From: CAVSMC01 sp963798655
GTDB lineage: Bacteria; Pseudomonadota; Gammaproteobacteria; Burkholderiales; Casimicrobiaceae
DNA length: 64,000 bases
Assembly: GCA_963798655.1 (NCBI GenBank)
Contig: CAWCUH010000016.1
Span: 558,001-622,000, forward strand
Reading direction: 5' to 3'
Shown: positions 39,407 through 47,707 of the stretch, one piece after another
How positions within the stretch are numbered: position 1 is the first letter of the stretch
Layout of the letters: each line of letters begins with the position of its first letter
Program-made: the position numbers and the translations under genes
The notes under the pieces: generated by a model
Told to the model about the DNA's origin: nothing
The model's database searches: none
Seen by the model: the letters and a program-made list of their open reading frames with translations, nothing else

Positions 39407-39978
39407 CAGCCGGGCACGCGCACGCCGGCGGCGCGCAGCATCGCGACGAGGCGAATGAGCGGCAGGCCGACGAGCGCCGACGGATCGTCGCTCTCGATTC
39501 GCTCGAACAGCGCGATGCCGAGCGCTTCCGACCGCACCGAGCCGGCGCAGTCGTATGGCTGCTCGCGTCGCAGGTACGTCTCGATCTCGTCGGCTGAAAG
39601 CGTGCGGAACGTGCTGCGGACGTCGACGAGCTCGCTCGTGCACACGCCGTTCGCCGCATCGAGCAGCGCGACGCCCGTGTGGAACACGACGGTGCGGCCG
39701 GACAGCCGTGCGAGCTGCGCGACCGCGCGCGCGTGGTCGCCCGGCTTGCCGACGGGCTCGCCGTCGCAGTCCGCGACCTGATCGGAACCGATGATCAGCG
39801 CGTCGGGAAACTTTGGCGCGACGCTTCTTGCCTTGTCCACCGACAGTCGCAGCGCGGTAGCCGCCGGCGTTTCGCCGGCGAACGGCGTCTCGTCGGCGGC
39901 GGGTGCGGCGACGTCGAAGCGCAATCCGAGCCGGGACAGAAGCTCGCGCCGATAGCGCGACGTCGACGCGAGGACCAC
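39406..39978 (-). CDS. Maf-like nucleotide pyrophosphatase
   Basis: About 190 residues. The Maf/YceF family hydrolyses modified or canonical nucleoside triphosphates. The N-terminal VVLASTSRYRRELLSRLGL, central IIGSDQVADCDGEPVGKPG and YDCAGSVRSEALGIAL are diagnostic. The frame is open to TTG at 40032, but that region overlaps the divergent yceD promoter and the family begins right at VLAST, so GTG 39978 was chosen with moderate confidence. It sits beside yceD-rpmF, as in many proteobacteria. Confidence 0.88.
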   Translation of the reverse strand: MVLASTSRYRRELLSRLGLRFDVAAPAADETPFAGETPAATALRLSVDKARSVAPKFPDALIIGSDQVADCDGEPVGKPGDHARAVAQLARLSGRTVVFHTGVALLDAANGVCTSELVDVRSTFRTLSADEIETYLRREQPYDCAGSVRSEALGIALFERIESDDPSALVGLPLIRLVAMLRAAGVRVPG

Positions 39979-40016
39979 CCGGCGCAGGGACTTTTGCTTT
40001 GTTTTTATGATGATTT

Positions 40017-40045
40017 TTGACAGCGGTCGCAATCGGCGCTATTAT
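40017..40045 (+). promoter_or_regulatory. Near-consensus sigma-70 promoter of the yceD-rpmF-plsX-fab operon
   Basis: Consensus TTGACA at 40017-40022, exactly 17 bases, then TATTAT at 40040-40045 (one mismatch to TATAAT). It stands 94 bases before yceD and points into the ribosomal-protein and fatty-acid genes. It overlaps the possible 5' extension of maf on the other strand. Confidence 0.88.
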
Positions 40046-40138
40046 GCGACGTTTCACCTCGGCCGCGCAGCGTAACGCGGTCGGCAGACCGATCCCGCGG
40101 CCGCGCATCCCCGGCGGCTCGCGTGCAACGAGCTTCCC

Positions 40139-40720
40139 ATGCGGCGCAACGAATCGCCGGAAACACCCCGCGCTTCGCGGGCGCGCAAAGGGCCTCGCAG
40201 CTTCGATGCGTTCGAGCTGGTGCAGCAGCGGGGCGCGCTGCACGGCAACGTCGCGGCGACCGAGCTTTCGCGCGTCGCCGACGCGCTCGCGGACGAGGGC
40301 GGCCGCATCGAGTACGTGATTCGTGGCATCAGCGACGAGGCGGAGCGCCCGGCGCTCGAGCTTTCGATCGAGGGCGAGCTGTTCCTCACGTGTCAGCGAT
40401 GCCTGAAGTCGATGCGCTGGGTCGCCGAGCAACGCAACACGCTGCTGCTCGCGCACGACGAGCGCGAGCTTGCGCAGCTCGACGACAGCGACGAGCGCGA
40501 AGTGGTGCTCGCGACCGCGCCGCTCGACGCGCTGCAGCTGGTGGAGGACGAATTGCTGCTCGCGATGCCGTACGCACCGCGCCACGCGCAGGACGAAGGC
40601 GCCTCGTGCACGCCGGCGGGCAGCGTCGACGATGCAGCGCCCGACAAGCCGGCGTCGCCGTTCGAGGCGCTGGCGGGATTGAAGACGCGAGCCGACAAGG
40701 GCAAGGGCGCAAAACGTTGA
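40139..40720 (+). CDS. yceD: YceD family (DUF177) protein
   Basis: A 193-residue acidic protein of the DUF177 family, almost always encoded directly before rpmF and linked to 23S rRNA accumulation. The characteristic CQRCLKSM motif near residue 85 and the acidic VEDELLLAMPYAPRH segment near residue 140 are present. The C-terminus NPFAAL-like SPFEALAGLK matches the family pattern. It is 21 bases before rpmF in the same transcript. Confidence 0.88.
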   Translation: MRRNESPETPRASRARKGPRSFDAFELVQQRGALHGNVAATELSRVADALADEGGRIEYVIRGISDEAERPALELSIEGELFLTCQRCLKSMRWVAEQRNTLLLAHDERELAQLDDSDEREVVLATAPLDALQLVEDELLLAMPYAPRHAQDEGASCTPAGSVDDAAPDKPASPFEALAGLKTRADKGKGAKR

Positions 40721-40741
40721 ATTCCGATTCAGGAGACTGAC

Positions 40742-40924
40742 ATGGCGGTCCAGCAGAACAAGAAATCCCCGGCAAAGCGCGGCATGCATCGCGCGCACGA
40801 TCATCTCGAAGCGCCGCCGCTCGCGGTCGAGCCGGTGACCGGCGAAGTCCATCGACGCCACCACATCAGCCCGACCGGCTTCTATCGCGGCAAGAAAGTC
40901 GTCAAGACGAAGGCCGACGAGTAG
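40742..40924 (+). CDS. rpmF: 50S ribosomal protein L32
   Basis: 60 residues with the L32 N-terminus MAVQQNKKSPAKRGMHRAHD and the C-terminal HHISPTGFYRGKKV. The four-Cys zinc motif of some L32 proteins is absent, as is usual for the zinc-independent betaproteobacterial form. AGGAG stands before the ATG. Confidence 0.97.
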   Translation: MAVQQNKKSPAKRGMHRAHDHLEAPPLAVEPVTGEVHRRHHISPTGFYRGKKVVKTKADE

Positions 40925-40956
40925 CCCGCGCGAGCGAGCGCTGCGAAAGCCGCGAC

Positions 40957-42003
40957 GTGCCCGTCACGGTAGCCGTCGACGCAATGGGCGGTGACCACGG
41001 CCCGGCGGTCACGCTGCCCGCCGCATTGAGCTTCCTCGAATCGCATCCCGACGCGCGCGTGATCGCCGTCGGCATCGATGCCGACATGCGCGCCGTGCTC
41101 GCAAAGGGCAGGTCGACCGCGCTCGATCGCCTGACGCTGCATCCGGCGTCCGAAGTGGTCACGATGGACGAGGCGCCCGCGCTCGCGCTTCGCGCGAAGA
41201 AGGACTCCTCGATGCGCGTCGCCGTGAACCTGGTCAAGGACGGCGTCGCGCAGGCCTGCGTATCCGCCGGCAACACCGGCGCGCTGATGGCGATCTCGCG
41301 CTTCGTGCTGAAGACGCTCCCCGGCGTCGACCGGCCGGCGATCGCGTCGCAGCTGCCGACGAAGAAGGGCGGCGTCGCGACGGTGCTCGACCTCGGCGCC
41401 AACGTCAACTGCACCTCCCAGCAGCTGCTTCAATTCGCCGCGATGGGAAGCGCGCTCGTCGCCGCGGTCGACGGCATCGAGCGGCCGACGATCGGGCTCC
41501 TCAACATCGGCGAGGAGGACATCAAGGGCAACGACGTCGTGAAGGAGACGGCCGAGCTGCTGAAGGCGTCGGGGCTCAACTTCTTCGGCAACGTCGAGGG
41601 CGACGACATCTTCAAGGGCACGACCGACGTCGTCGTCTGCGACGGCTTCGTCGGCAACGTCGCACTGAAGACTTCCGAAGGCCTCGCGACGATGCTCTAC
41701 GAGTTCCTTCGCGCCGAATTCACGCGCAATCCGCTGACGAAGCTCGCGGCGCTCGTCGCGACGCCGGTGCTGCTCGCGTTCAAGCGACGGATCGACCCGC
41801 GCCGCTACAACGGCGCGACGCTGCTCGGCCTCAAAGGCGTCGTCGTGAAGAGCCATGGCGGCGCGGACGTCCAGGCATTCGAGAATGCGATCGCGAAGGC
41901 GCATGCCGAGGCGACGCACGGCGTGCTCGAGCGGATCGCACAGCGGATGTCGGCAATGCCCGCGCACGCGGCACCGATCGCCGACAGCTCGGCGAATGCA
42001 TAG
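40957..42003 (+). CDS. plsX: Phosphate acyltransferase PlsX
   Basis: A 348-residue peripheral membrane enzyme that makes acyl-phosphate from acyl-ACP for phospholipid synthesis. The start VTVAVDAMGGDHGP is diagnostic. SAGNTGALMAISRFVLK near residue 105 and CDGFVGNVALKTSEG near residue 228 are family motifs. The start is GTG at 40957. It overlaps fabH by 8 bases, suggesting coupling of phospholipid and fatty-acid initiation enzymes. Confidence 0.96.
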   Translation: MPVTVAVDAMGGDHGPAVTLPAALSFLESHPDARVIAVGIDADMRAVLAKGRSTALDRLTLHPASEVVTMDEAPALALRAKKDSSMRVAVNLVKDGVAQACVSAGNTGALMAISRFVLKTLPGVDRPAIASQLPTKKGGVATVLDLGANVNCTSQQLLQFAAMGSALVAAVDGIERPTIGLLNIGEEDIKGNDVVKETAELLKASGLNFFGNVEGDDIFKGTTDVVVCDGFVGNVALKTSEGLATMLYEFLRAEFTRNPLTKLAALVATPVLLAFKRRIDPRRYNGATLLGLKGVVVKSHGGADVQAFENAIAKAHAEATHGVLERIAQRMSAMPAHAAPIADSSANA

Positions 42004-42952
42004 TCGCATCGTCGGCACCGGCAGCTACCTGCCGGCAAGGGTGTTGACCAACGCGGAACTCGCGCGCACCGTCGACACGAGCGACGCATGGATCCGCACG
42101 CGCACCGGCATCCGCGAGCGGCGCATCGCCGCCCCGGCCGAGCAGACGAGCGATCTCGCGCTGCACGCCGCGCGCGAGGCGCTCGCCGCGGCGCGCATCG
42201 CGCCGGTGGACGTCGATCTGATCATCGTCGCGACGACGACGCCGGACATGATCTTTCCGTCGACGGCATGCGCGTTGCAGGCGAAGCTCGGCACGCACGG
42301 CGGCCCGGCGTTCGACGTGCAGGCCGTGTGCAGCGGCTTCGTCTACGCGCTCGCACTCGCGGACCGGATGCTCGCGAGCGGGATGGCGAAGAACGCGCTC
42401 GTCGTCGGCGCCGAGATCTACTCGCGCATTCTCGACTGGACCGATCGCGGCACGTGCGTGCTCTTCGGCGATGGCGCAGGCGCGGTCGTGCTGGTCCCGT
42501 CGCGCGTGCCGGGCATCCTGTCGGCACACCTGCACGCCGACGGCAGTCATCGCGAGATGCTGTGCGTGCCCGGCGCCGTCGCCGAGGGACGGGTCAGCGG
42601 AACGCCGTTCGTTCGCATGGAAGGGCAGGCGGTATTCAAGTTCGCCGTGCGCGTGCTGGCCGACGTCGCGCACGAGGCGCTCGCAGCGAACGGACTCGAC
42701 GTTTCGGCGATCGACTGGCTGATTCCGCACCAGGCGAACATTCGCATCATCGAGGCGACGGCGAAGAAGCTCGACGTGTCGATGAGCAAAGTGGTGACGA
42801 CCGTCGACCGCCATGCGAACACGTCGGCGGCGTCGATACCGCTCGCGCTCGACGAGGCGGCTCGCGACGGTCGCATCCGCGACGGCCAGCGCGTGATGCT
42901 GCTCGGCGTCGGCGGCGGCTTCACCTGGGGGTCGGTGCTGCTGAACTGGTAA
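41996..42952 (+). CDS. fabH: Beta-ketoacyl-ACP synthase III
   Basis: A 318-residue enzyme that condenses acetyl-CoA with malonyl-ACP to start fatty-acid synthesis. Catalytic Cys112 is in VQAVCSGFVYAL, His is in WLIPHQANIRI, and Asn is in DRHANTSAASIP. The N-terminal GTGSYLPARVLTN is typical. The ATG overlaps the end of plsX. Two palindromes fill the 108-base gap to fabD and may tune downstream expression. Confidence 0.97.
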   Translation: MHSRIVGTGSYLPARVLTNAELARTVDTSDAWIRTRTGIRERRIAAPAEQTSDLALHAAREALAAARIAPVDVDLIIVATTTPDMIFPSTACALQAKLGTHGGPAFDVQAVCSGFVYALALADRMLASGMAKNALVVGAEIYSRILDWTDRGTCVLFGDGAGAVVLVPSRVPGILSAHLHADGSHREMLCVPGAVAEGRVSGTPFVRMEGQAVFKFAVRVLADVAHEALAANGLDVSAIDWLIPHQANIRIIEATAKKLDVSMSKVVTTVDRHANTSAASIPLALDEAARDGRIRDGQRVMLLGVGGGFTWGSVLLNW

Positions 42953-42954
42953 AC

Positions 42955-42976
42955 CGTCATTCCCGCGAACGCGGGA
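42955..42976. repeat. REP-like CGTCATTCCCGCG palindrome
   Basis: CGTCATTCCCGCG, AA, CGCGGGA: a short hairpin immediately after the fabH stop. Its 3' end runs straight into the GGGTCAGAGT element, suggesting that element inserted beside or into it. Confidence 0.6.
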
Positions 42977-42978
42977 AA

Positions 42979-43033
42979 GAGGGTCAGAGTGCACTTACTG
43001 TCTCTCGCGGACGGTGAGTGCACTCTGACCCTC
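42979..43033. repeat. GGGTCAGAGT palindrome, GCACT-arm version
   Basis: Perfect 17-base arms (42979-42995 and 43017-43033), GAGGGTCAGAGTGCACT and its complement, enclose a 21-base loop that is itself partly self-complementary (ACTGTC/GACGGT-like). It lies inside the fab operon between fabH and fabD on the same strand, unlike the two other copies, which sit between convergent genes. Confidence 0.85.
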
Positions 43034-43060
43034 ACGCGGGGGCGACGAATCGAGGGTGCA

Positions 43061-43993
43061 ATGAAGCTCGCAATGGTCTTTCCGGGGCAGGGCTCGCAGT
43101 CGATCGGCATGATGGCCGGCTTCGACGCGCATCCTGCCGTTCGCGAAACGTTTGCGCAGGCGTCCGACGTATTGAAGCAGGATCTGTGGGCGCTCGTGAC
43201 CGACGGGCCCGAGGCCGATCTCCACCAGACGGTCAACACGCAGCCGCTGATGCTCACCGCCGGCTTTGCCGTGTGGCGCGCGTGGAACGCGGCGAGCGGG
43301 CCGTCGCCGTCGATCGTCGCCGGCCACAGCCTCGGCGAGTACACGGCGCTGTGCGCGGCCGGCGCCATTGCATTCGACGACGCGCTGGCACTGGTGCGCT
43401 TTCGTGCGCAGGCGATGCAGGACGCCGTGCCGAGCGGCGTCGGCGCGATGGCCGCGATACTTGGACTGGACGACGACGCCGTTGCCTCTGCCTGCGTCGA
43501 AGCGGCGCACGGGCAGGTCGTCGAGCCGGTCAACTTCAACTCTCCCGCGCAAATGGTGATCGCCGGTCATCGTGCGGCGGTCGAGCGCGCAATCGAAGCG
43601 GCGAAAGCACGCGGCGCGAAGCGCGGCATGCTGCTTCCCGTTTCGGCGCCCTTTCACAGCTCGCTGATGAAGCCTGCCGCCGAGTGTCTCGCCGCGCGGC
43701 TCGCGAACGTTGCGATCGCGACGCCGCGCATCCCGGTATTGCACAACGTCGACGTCGATGTGCACAGCGAAGCGGACGCGATCCGCGACGCCCTCGCGCA
43801 ACAGGCCGCGAGCCCGGTGCGCTGGGTCCAGACGGTGCAGGCGCTGGTGGCGCGCGGCGTGACGCACGTGATCGAATGCGGTCCCGGCCGCGTGCTGAAC
43901 GGGCTCAATCGAAAGATCGCGCCGTCGCTCGTCGCGTTGCCGATCGGCGATGGTGTCGATCTCGATGCGGCGAAAGCGGCGGTGATGAAATGA
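43061..43993 (+). CDS. fabD: Malonyl-CoA:ACP transacylase
   Basis: A 310-residue enzyme that loads malonyl groups onto ACP. The start AMVFPGQGSQSIGM is diagnostic. Nucleophile Ser90 is in VAGHSLGEYTAL, Arg is in VRFRAQAMQ, and His is in SAPFHSSLM. The ATG at 43061 follows the palindromic element by 27 bases, with GAGGG upstream. It overlaps fabG by one base (TGATG). Confidence 0.97.
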   Translation: MKLAMVFPGQGSQSIGMMAGFDAHPAVRETFAQASDVLKQDLWALVTDGPEADLHQTVNTQPLMLTAGFAVWRAWNAASGPSPSIVAGHSLGEYTALCAAGAIAFDDALALVRFRAQAMQDAVPSGVGAMAAILGLDDDAVASACVEAAHGQVVEPVNFNSPAQMVIAGHRAAVERAIEAAKARGAKRGMLLPVSAPFHSSLMKPAAECLAARLANVAIATPRIPVLHNVDVDVHSEADAIRDALAQQAASPVRWVQTVQALVARGVTHVIECGPGRVLNGLNRKIAPSLVALPIGDGVDLDAAKAAVMK

Positions 43994-44745
43994 TGACCGA
44001 CAGCTTGCTGCACGGACAAGTGGCGCTCGTCACCGGTGCCACGCGCGGCATCGGTCGCGCGATCGCGCTCGAGCTCGCGCGTGCGGGCGCGACCGTCGTC
44101 GGCACGGCGACGACCGACGACGGCGTGGCGAAGATCGACGCCGCGTTCAAGGAGGCGGGCGCGAGCGGCGCCGGCGTTCGGCTCGATGTCACCGACCGAG
44201 CAGGCGTCGATGCGGTGCTCGCCGACATCGACAAGCGCTTCGGCGCGGTGCTGATCCTCGTCAACAACGCCGGCATCACGCGCGACAACCTGCTAGTGCG
44301 GATGAAGGACGACGAATGGGATGCGATCATGGCGACGAACCTGAAGCCCGCGTTCCGGCTCGCGAAGGCGGTGCTGCGCGGAATGATGAAGGCGCGTCAC
44401 GGCCGGATCATCCAGATCGGCTCCGTCGTGGGGACGAGCGGCAACGCCGGCCAGGCGAATTACGCGGCGGCGAAGGCGGCGCTCGTCGGGTTCACGAAGT
44501 CGCTTGCGCAGGAAGTCGGCGGCCGCAACATCACCGTCAACTGCGTCGCGCCGGGGTTCATCGACACCGACATGACGAGATCGCTTGCCGACGCACAGCG
44601 CGATGCGCTGCTCGCGCGCATCCCGCTCGGCCGGCTCGGCAGCCCGGATGACGTCGCGCACGCCGTCGCGTTCCTCGCCTCGCCGCACGCCGGCTACATC
44701 ACCGGCGCGACGCTGCACGTCAATGGCGGCATGTACATGGCATGA
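43993..44745 (+). CDS. fabG: 3-oxoacyl-ACP reductase
   Basis: A 250-residue short-chain dehydrogenase using NADPH to reduce beta-ketoacyl-ACP. The cofactor loop TGATRGIGRAIA is near residue 14. The catalytic set is Asn in LVNNAGITRDN, Ser in IQIGSVVGTSG and the pair in NYAAAKAAL. The C-terminal TGATLHVNGGMYM is typical of FabG. ATG at 43990 is one codon earlier and equally possible. Confidence 0.96.
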   Translation: MTDSLLHGQVALVTGATRGIGRAIALELARAGATVVGTATTDDGVAKIDAAFKEAGASGAGVRLDVTDRAGVDAVLADIDKRFGAVLILVNNAGITRDNLLVRMKDDEWDAIMATNLKPAFRLAKAVLRGMMKARHGRIIQIGSVVGTSGNAGQANYAAAKAALVGFTKSLAQEVGGRNITVNCVAPGFIDTDMTRSLADAQRDALLARIPLGRLGSPDDVAHAVAFLASPHAGYITGATLHVNGGMYMA

Positions 44746-44751
44746 GGATTG

Positions 44752-44779
44752 CCGTGCCCCGCGTTCGCGGGGATGACGG
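44752..44779. repeat. REP-like palindrome between fabG and acpP
   Basis: CCGTGCCCCGCG, TT, CGCGGGGATGACGG: the same family as the copy at 42955, with both stem halves changed in concert (GGG/CCC to GGGG/CCCC). It lies between fabG and acpP, where it may alter the high acpP mRNA level. Confidence 0.6.
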
Positions 44780-44838
44780 CGACTCTGGTAAAATCCGCAG
44801 GTTTGCGATCACCGATTCCCCGCCATGGGAGGAGAGGC

Positions 44839-45078
44839 ATGGAGAACGTCGAGCAACGTGTGAAGAAGATTGTCGCCGAGCAGCTGGGCGTCAGCGAAGC
44901 CGAGATCAAGACCGAGTCGTCGTTCGTCGACGACCTTGGCGCCGATTCGCTCGATACGGTCGAGCTGGTGATGGCGCTCGAGGAAGAGTTCGAGACCGAG
45001 ATCCCGGACGAGGAAGCCGAGAAGATCACGACCGTCCAGCAGGCAATCGATTACATCAACTCCCACCTGAAGAAATAA
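44839..45078 (+). CDS. acpP: Acyl carrier protein
   Basis: A 79-residue very acidic helical protein that carries growing acyl chains on phosphopantetheine attached to Ser37 in LGADSLDTVELVMALEE. The length and the C-terminal VQQAIDYINSHLKK are typical. GGAGAGGC lies before the ATG. TAAAAT upstream (near 44789) might give an additional promoter, but no matching -35 was seen. Confidence 0.97.
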   Translation: MENVEQRVKKIVAEQLGVSEAEIKTESSFVDDLGADSLDTVELVMALEEEFETEIPDEEAEKITTVQQAIDYINSHLKK

Positions 45079-45186
45079 CGACACGACCGCGCGGGCGGCG
45101 AGCTTCGCCCGCGCGAGCGGCAGGATCTGTCGGCCGCACCGCCAGCGATCGCGTACGACTCGCATCGCCCAACCGCCACTCCTTCG

Positions 45187-46428
45187 ATGAATCGCCGTCG
45201 CGTCGTCGTCACCGGGCTCGGCATCGTGTCGCCTGTCGGCGTCGGCGTCGCCGACGCATGGCCATCGATCGTCGCCGCGCGCTCGGGCATCGCGCGTATC
45301 ACGCGTTTCGACGCGTCGACGTTTCCGTCGCAGATCGCGGGCGAGGTGAAGGGCTTCGACGTCGGCCAATACCTGTCGGCGAAGGAAGCGCGCCGCTACG
45401 ACGCGTTCATTCACTACGGTCTGGTCGCGACGATGGAAGCGGTGCGCGACGCCGGCCTCGAAGGCTTCGGCGGCGATCGCGAGCGCTTCGGCGTCTGCAT
45501 CGGCTCGGGCATCGGCGGCTTGCCGCTCATCGAGCACACGGAGCAGGCGTACGCCGACGGCGGCGTGCGCAAGATCAGCCCGTTCTTCGTCCCCGGCACG
45601 ATCATCAACATGATCTCGGGACTGGCCTCGATCCAGTACGGCTACAAGGGTCCGAATCTGTCGACGGTGTCGGCGTGCTCGACGGCGAACCACAGCCTCG
45701 GCGAAGCGATGCGCACGATCGAGTATGGCGATGCCGATGTCATGGTCGCCGGCGGCTCCGAAGCGTGCGTCTCGCCGCTCGGCGTCGGCGGCTTCTGCGC
45801 GGCGCGCGCGCTGTCGACGCGCAACGACGATCCGGCCACCGCGAGCCGGCCGTGGGATCGCGGCCGCGACGGCTTCGTGCTCGGCGAAGGCGCCGGCGTT
45901 CTCGTGCTGGAGGAGTTGGAGCACGCCAAGGCGCGCCGTGCGCGCATCTACGGCGAGCTCGCCGGCTACGGCATGAGCGCCGACGCGCATCACATCACCG
46001 CACCGCCCGAGGACGGCGACGGCGCGCGACGCAGCATGATCAACGCGCTGCGCAACGCCGGCATGGCGCCGGCCGAGATCGATTACATCAACGCGCACGG
46101 CACGTCGACGCCGCTCGGTGACCTCGCCGAGTGCATCGCCGTGCGTCGCGCGTTCGGCGATCACGCGACGAAGGTCACGATATCGTCGACCAAGTCGATG
46201 ACGGGCCACCTGCTCGGCGCCGCCGGCGGCATCGAGGCGGTGTTCACCGTGCTCGCGATCCGCGACCAGATTGCCCCGCCCACCGCCAACCTGTTCGACG
46301 TCGATCCGCAATGCGCCGACCTCGATCTCGTGCCGCTCACGGCGAAGAGGATGCCGATCCGCGCCGCGATGTCGAATTCGTTCGGATTCGGCGGCACCAA
46401 CGCGACCCTCGTCTTCCGCGCGCTCTGA
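45187..46428 (+). CDS. fabF: Beta-ketoacyl-ACP synthase II
   Basis: A 413-residue elongating condensing enzyme. The start RRVVVTGLGIVSPVG is diagnostic. The active Cys is in VSACSTANHSLGE, with the His pair in NAHGTSTPLGD and KSMTGHLLGAAGG. The C-terminal NSFGFGGTNATLVF is typical. It closes the conserved plsX-fabH-fabD-fabG-acpP-fabF run, with the 108-base gap before it showing no gene. Confidence 0.97.
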   Translation: MNRRRVVVTGLGIVSPVGVGVADAWPSIVAARSGIARITRFDASTFPSQIAGEVKGFDVGQYLSAKEARRYDAFIHYGLVATMEAVRDAGLEGFGGDRERFGVCIGSGIGGLPLIEHTEQAYADGGVRKISPFFVPGTIINMISGLASIQYGYKGPNLSTVSACSTANHSLGEAMRTIEYGDADVMVAGGSEACVSPLGVGGFCAARALSTRNDDPATASRPWDRGRDGFVLGEGAGVLVLEELEHAKARRARIYGELAGYGMSADAHHITAPPEDGDGARRSMINALRNAGMAPAEIDYINAHGTSTPLGDLAECIAVRRAFGDHATKVTISSTKSMTGHLLGAAGGIEAVFTVLAIRDQIAPPTANLFDVDPQCADLDLVPLTAKRMPIRAAMSNSFGFGGTNATLVFRAL

Positions 46429-46438
46429 CGCAAAACCC

Positions 46439-47686
46439 ATGGCCCTGATCGTTCACAAGTACGGCGGCACGTCGGTCGGCAGCGCCGAGCGCATCAAGAA
46501 CGTCGCCCGACGCATCGCGCGTTTCCATCGCGACGGACACGGGCTCGTCGTCGTCGTGTCGGCGATGGCCGGCGAGACGAACCGCCTCCTCGCGCTCGCG
46601 AAGGACATCTCGCCGAACCCCGATCCGCGCGAGCTCGACGTCGTCGCGTCGACCGGCGAGCAGGTGACGATCGGCCTGCTCGCGATGGCGCTGCACGATC
46701 TCGGGCTGAAGGCGAAGAGCTACACCGGCGGGCAGGTGAAGGTGCTCACCGATTCGGCGTTCACCAAGGCGCGCATCCTCGCGATCGACGAGGGCAACAT
46801 GCGTCGCGACGTCGACGCCGGCACGATCGTCATCGTCGCCGGCTTCCAGGGCGTGGACGCCGACGGCAACATCACGACGCTCGGACGCGGCGGCTCCGAC
46901 ACGTCGGCCGTCGCGCTCGCGGCCGCGCTCACCGCCGACGAATGCCAGATCTACACCGACGTCGACGGCGTCTACACGACGGATCCGCGGATCGTTCCCG
47001 AGGCGCGGCGCCTCGACACGGTCACCTTCGAGGAAATGCTCGAGATGGCGAGCCTCGGATCGAAGGTGCTGCAGATCCGCTCGGTCGAGTTCGCCGGCAA
47101 GTACAGGGTGAAGCTTCGCGTGCTCTCGTCGCTCGAGGACCCGGAAGTGACCTCGCCGGGCACGCTGATCACGTTCGAGGAGCAGGAAGACATGGAACAG
47201 GCGATCATCTCGGGCATCGCGTTCACGCGCGACGAAGCGAAAATCTCGGTCATGGGCGTCGAGGACAAGCCGGGCGTCGCCTACGCGATCCTCGGGCCGA
47301 TCGCCGACGCGAACATCGACGTCGACATGATCGTGCAGAACATCGGCGCTTCGGGGCACACCGATTTCTCGTTCACCGTGAATCGCACCGAGTACCAGAA
47401 GGCGCTCGACGTGCTGGCGCGCGAGCGCGGCAAGGTGTTCAAGGCGCGCGAGATCATCGGCGACAACCGCATCTGCAAGGTGAGCGTCGTCGGCATCGGC
47501 ATGCGTTCGCACGTCGGGCTTGCGAGCAAGATGTTCAGGACGCTCGCGGACGAAGGCATCAACATCCAGATGATCTCGACGTCCGAGATCAAGATCTCCG
47601 TGGTGATCGACGAGAAGTACCTCGAGCTCGCCGTGCGCGTATTGCACAAGGCGTTCGAGCTCGACAAGAGCGGCGCGGTCGCCTGA
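46439..47686 (+). CDS. lysC: Aspartate kinase
   Basis: A 415-residue kinase for the first step of lysine, threonine and methionine synthesis. The start ALIVHKYGGTSVGSAERI is diagnostic, with the kinase motifs VASTGEQVTIGLLA and TTLGRGGSDTSAVALAAAL. Two C-terminal ACT domains (about residues 265-410) bind feedback inhibitors (lysine/threonine). An internal GTG or ATG could produce a beta subunit, as in some bacteria. It lies 10 bases after fabF, so it may be cotranscribed with the fab genes, an unusual pairing. Confidence 0.96.
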   Translation: MALIVHKYGGTSVGSAERIKNVARRIARFHRDGHGLVVVVSAMAGETNRLLALAKDISPNPDPRELDVVASTGEQVTIGLLAMALHDLGLKAKSYTGGQVKVLTDSAFTKARILAIDEGNMRRDVDAGTIVIVAGFQGVDADGNITTLGRGGSDTSAVALAAALTADECQIYTDVDGVYTTDPRIVPEARRLDTVTFEEMLEMASLGSKVLQIRSVEFAGKYRVKLRVLSSLEDPEVTSPGTLITFEEQEDMEQAIISGIAFTRDEAKISVMGVEDKPGVAYAILGPIADANIDVDMIVQNIGASGHTDFSFTVNRTEYQKALDVLARERGKVFKAREIIGDNRICKVSVVGIGMRSHVGLASKMFRTLADEGINIQMISTSEIKISVVIDEKYLELAVRVLHKAFELDKSGAVA

Positions 47687-47707
47687 TTGCGGCGGGCAGG
47701 GTTCTCC

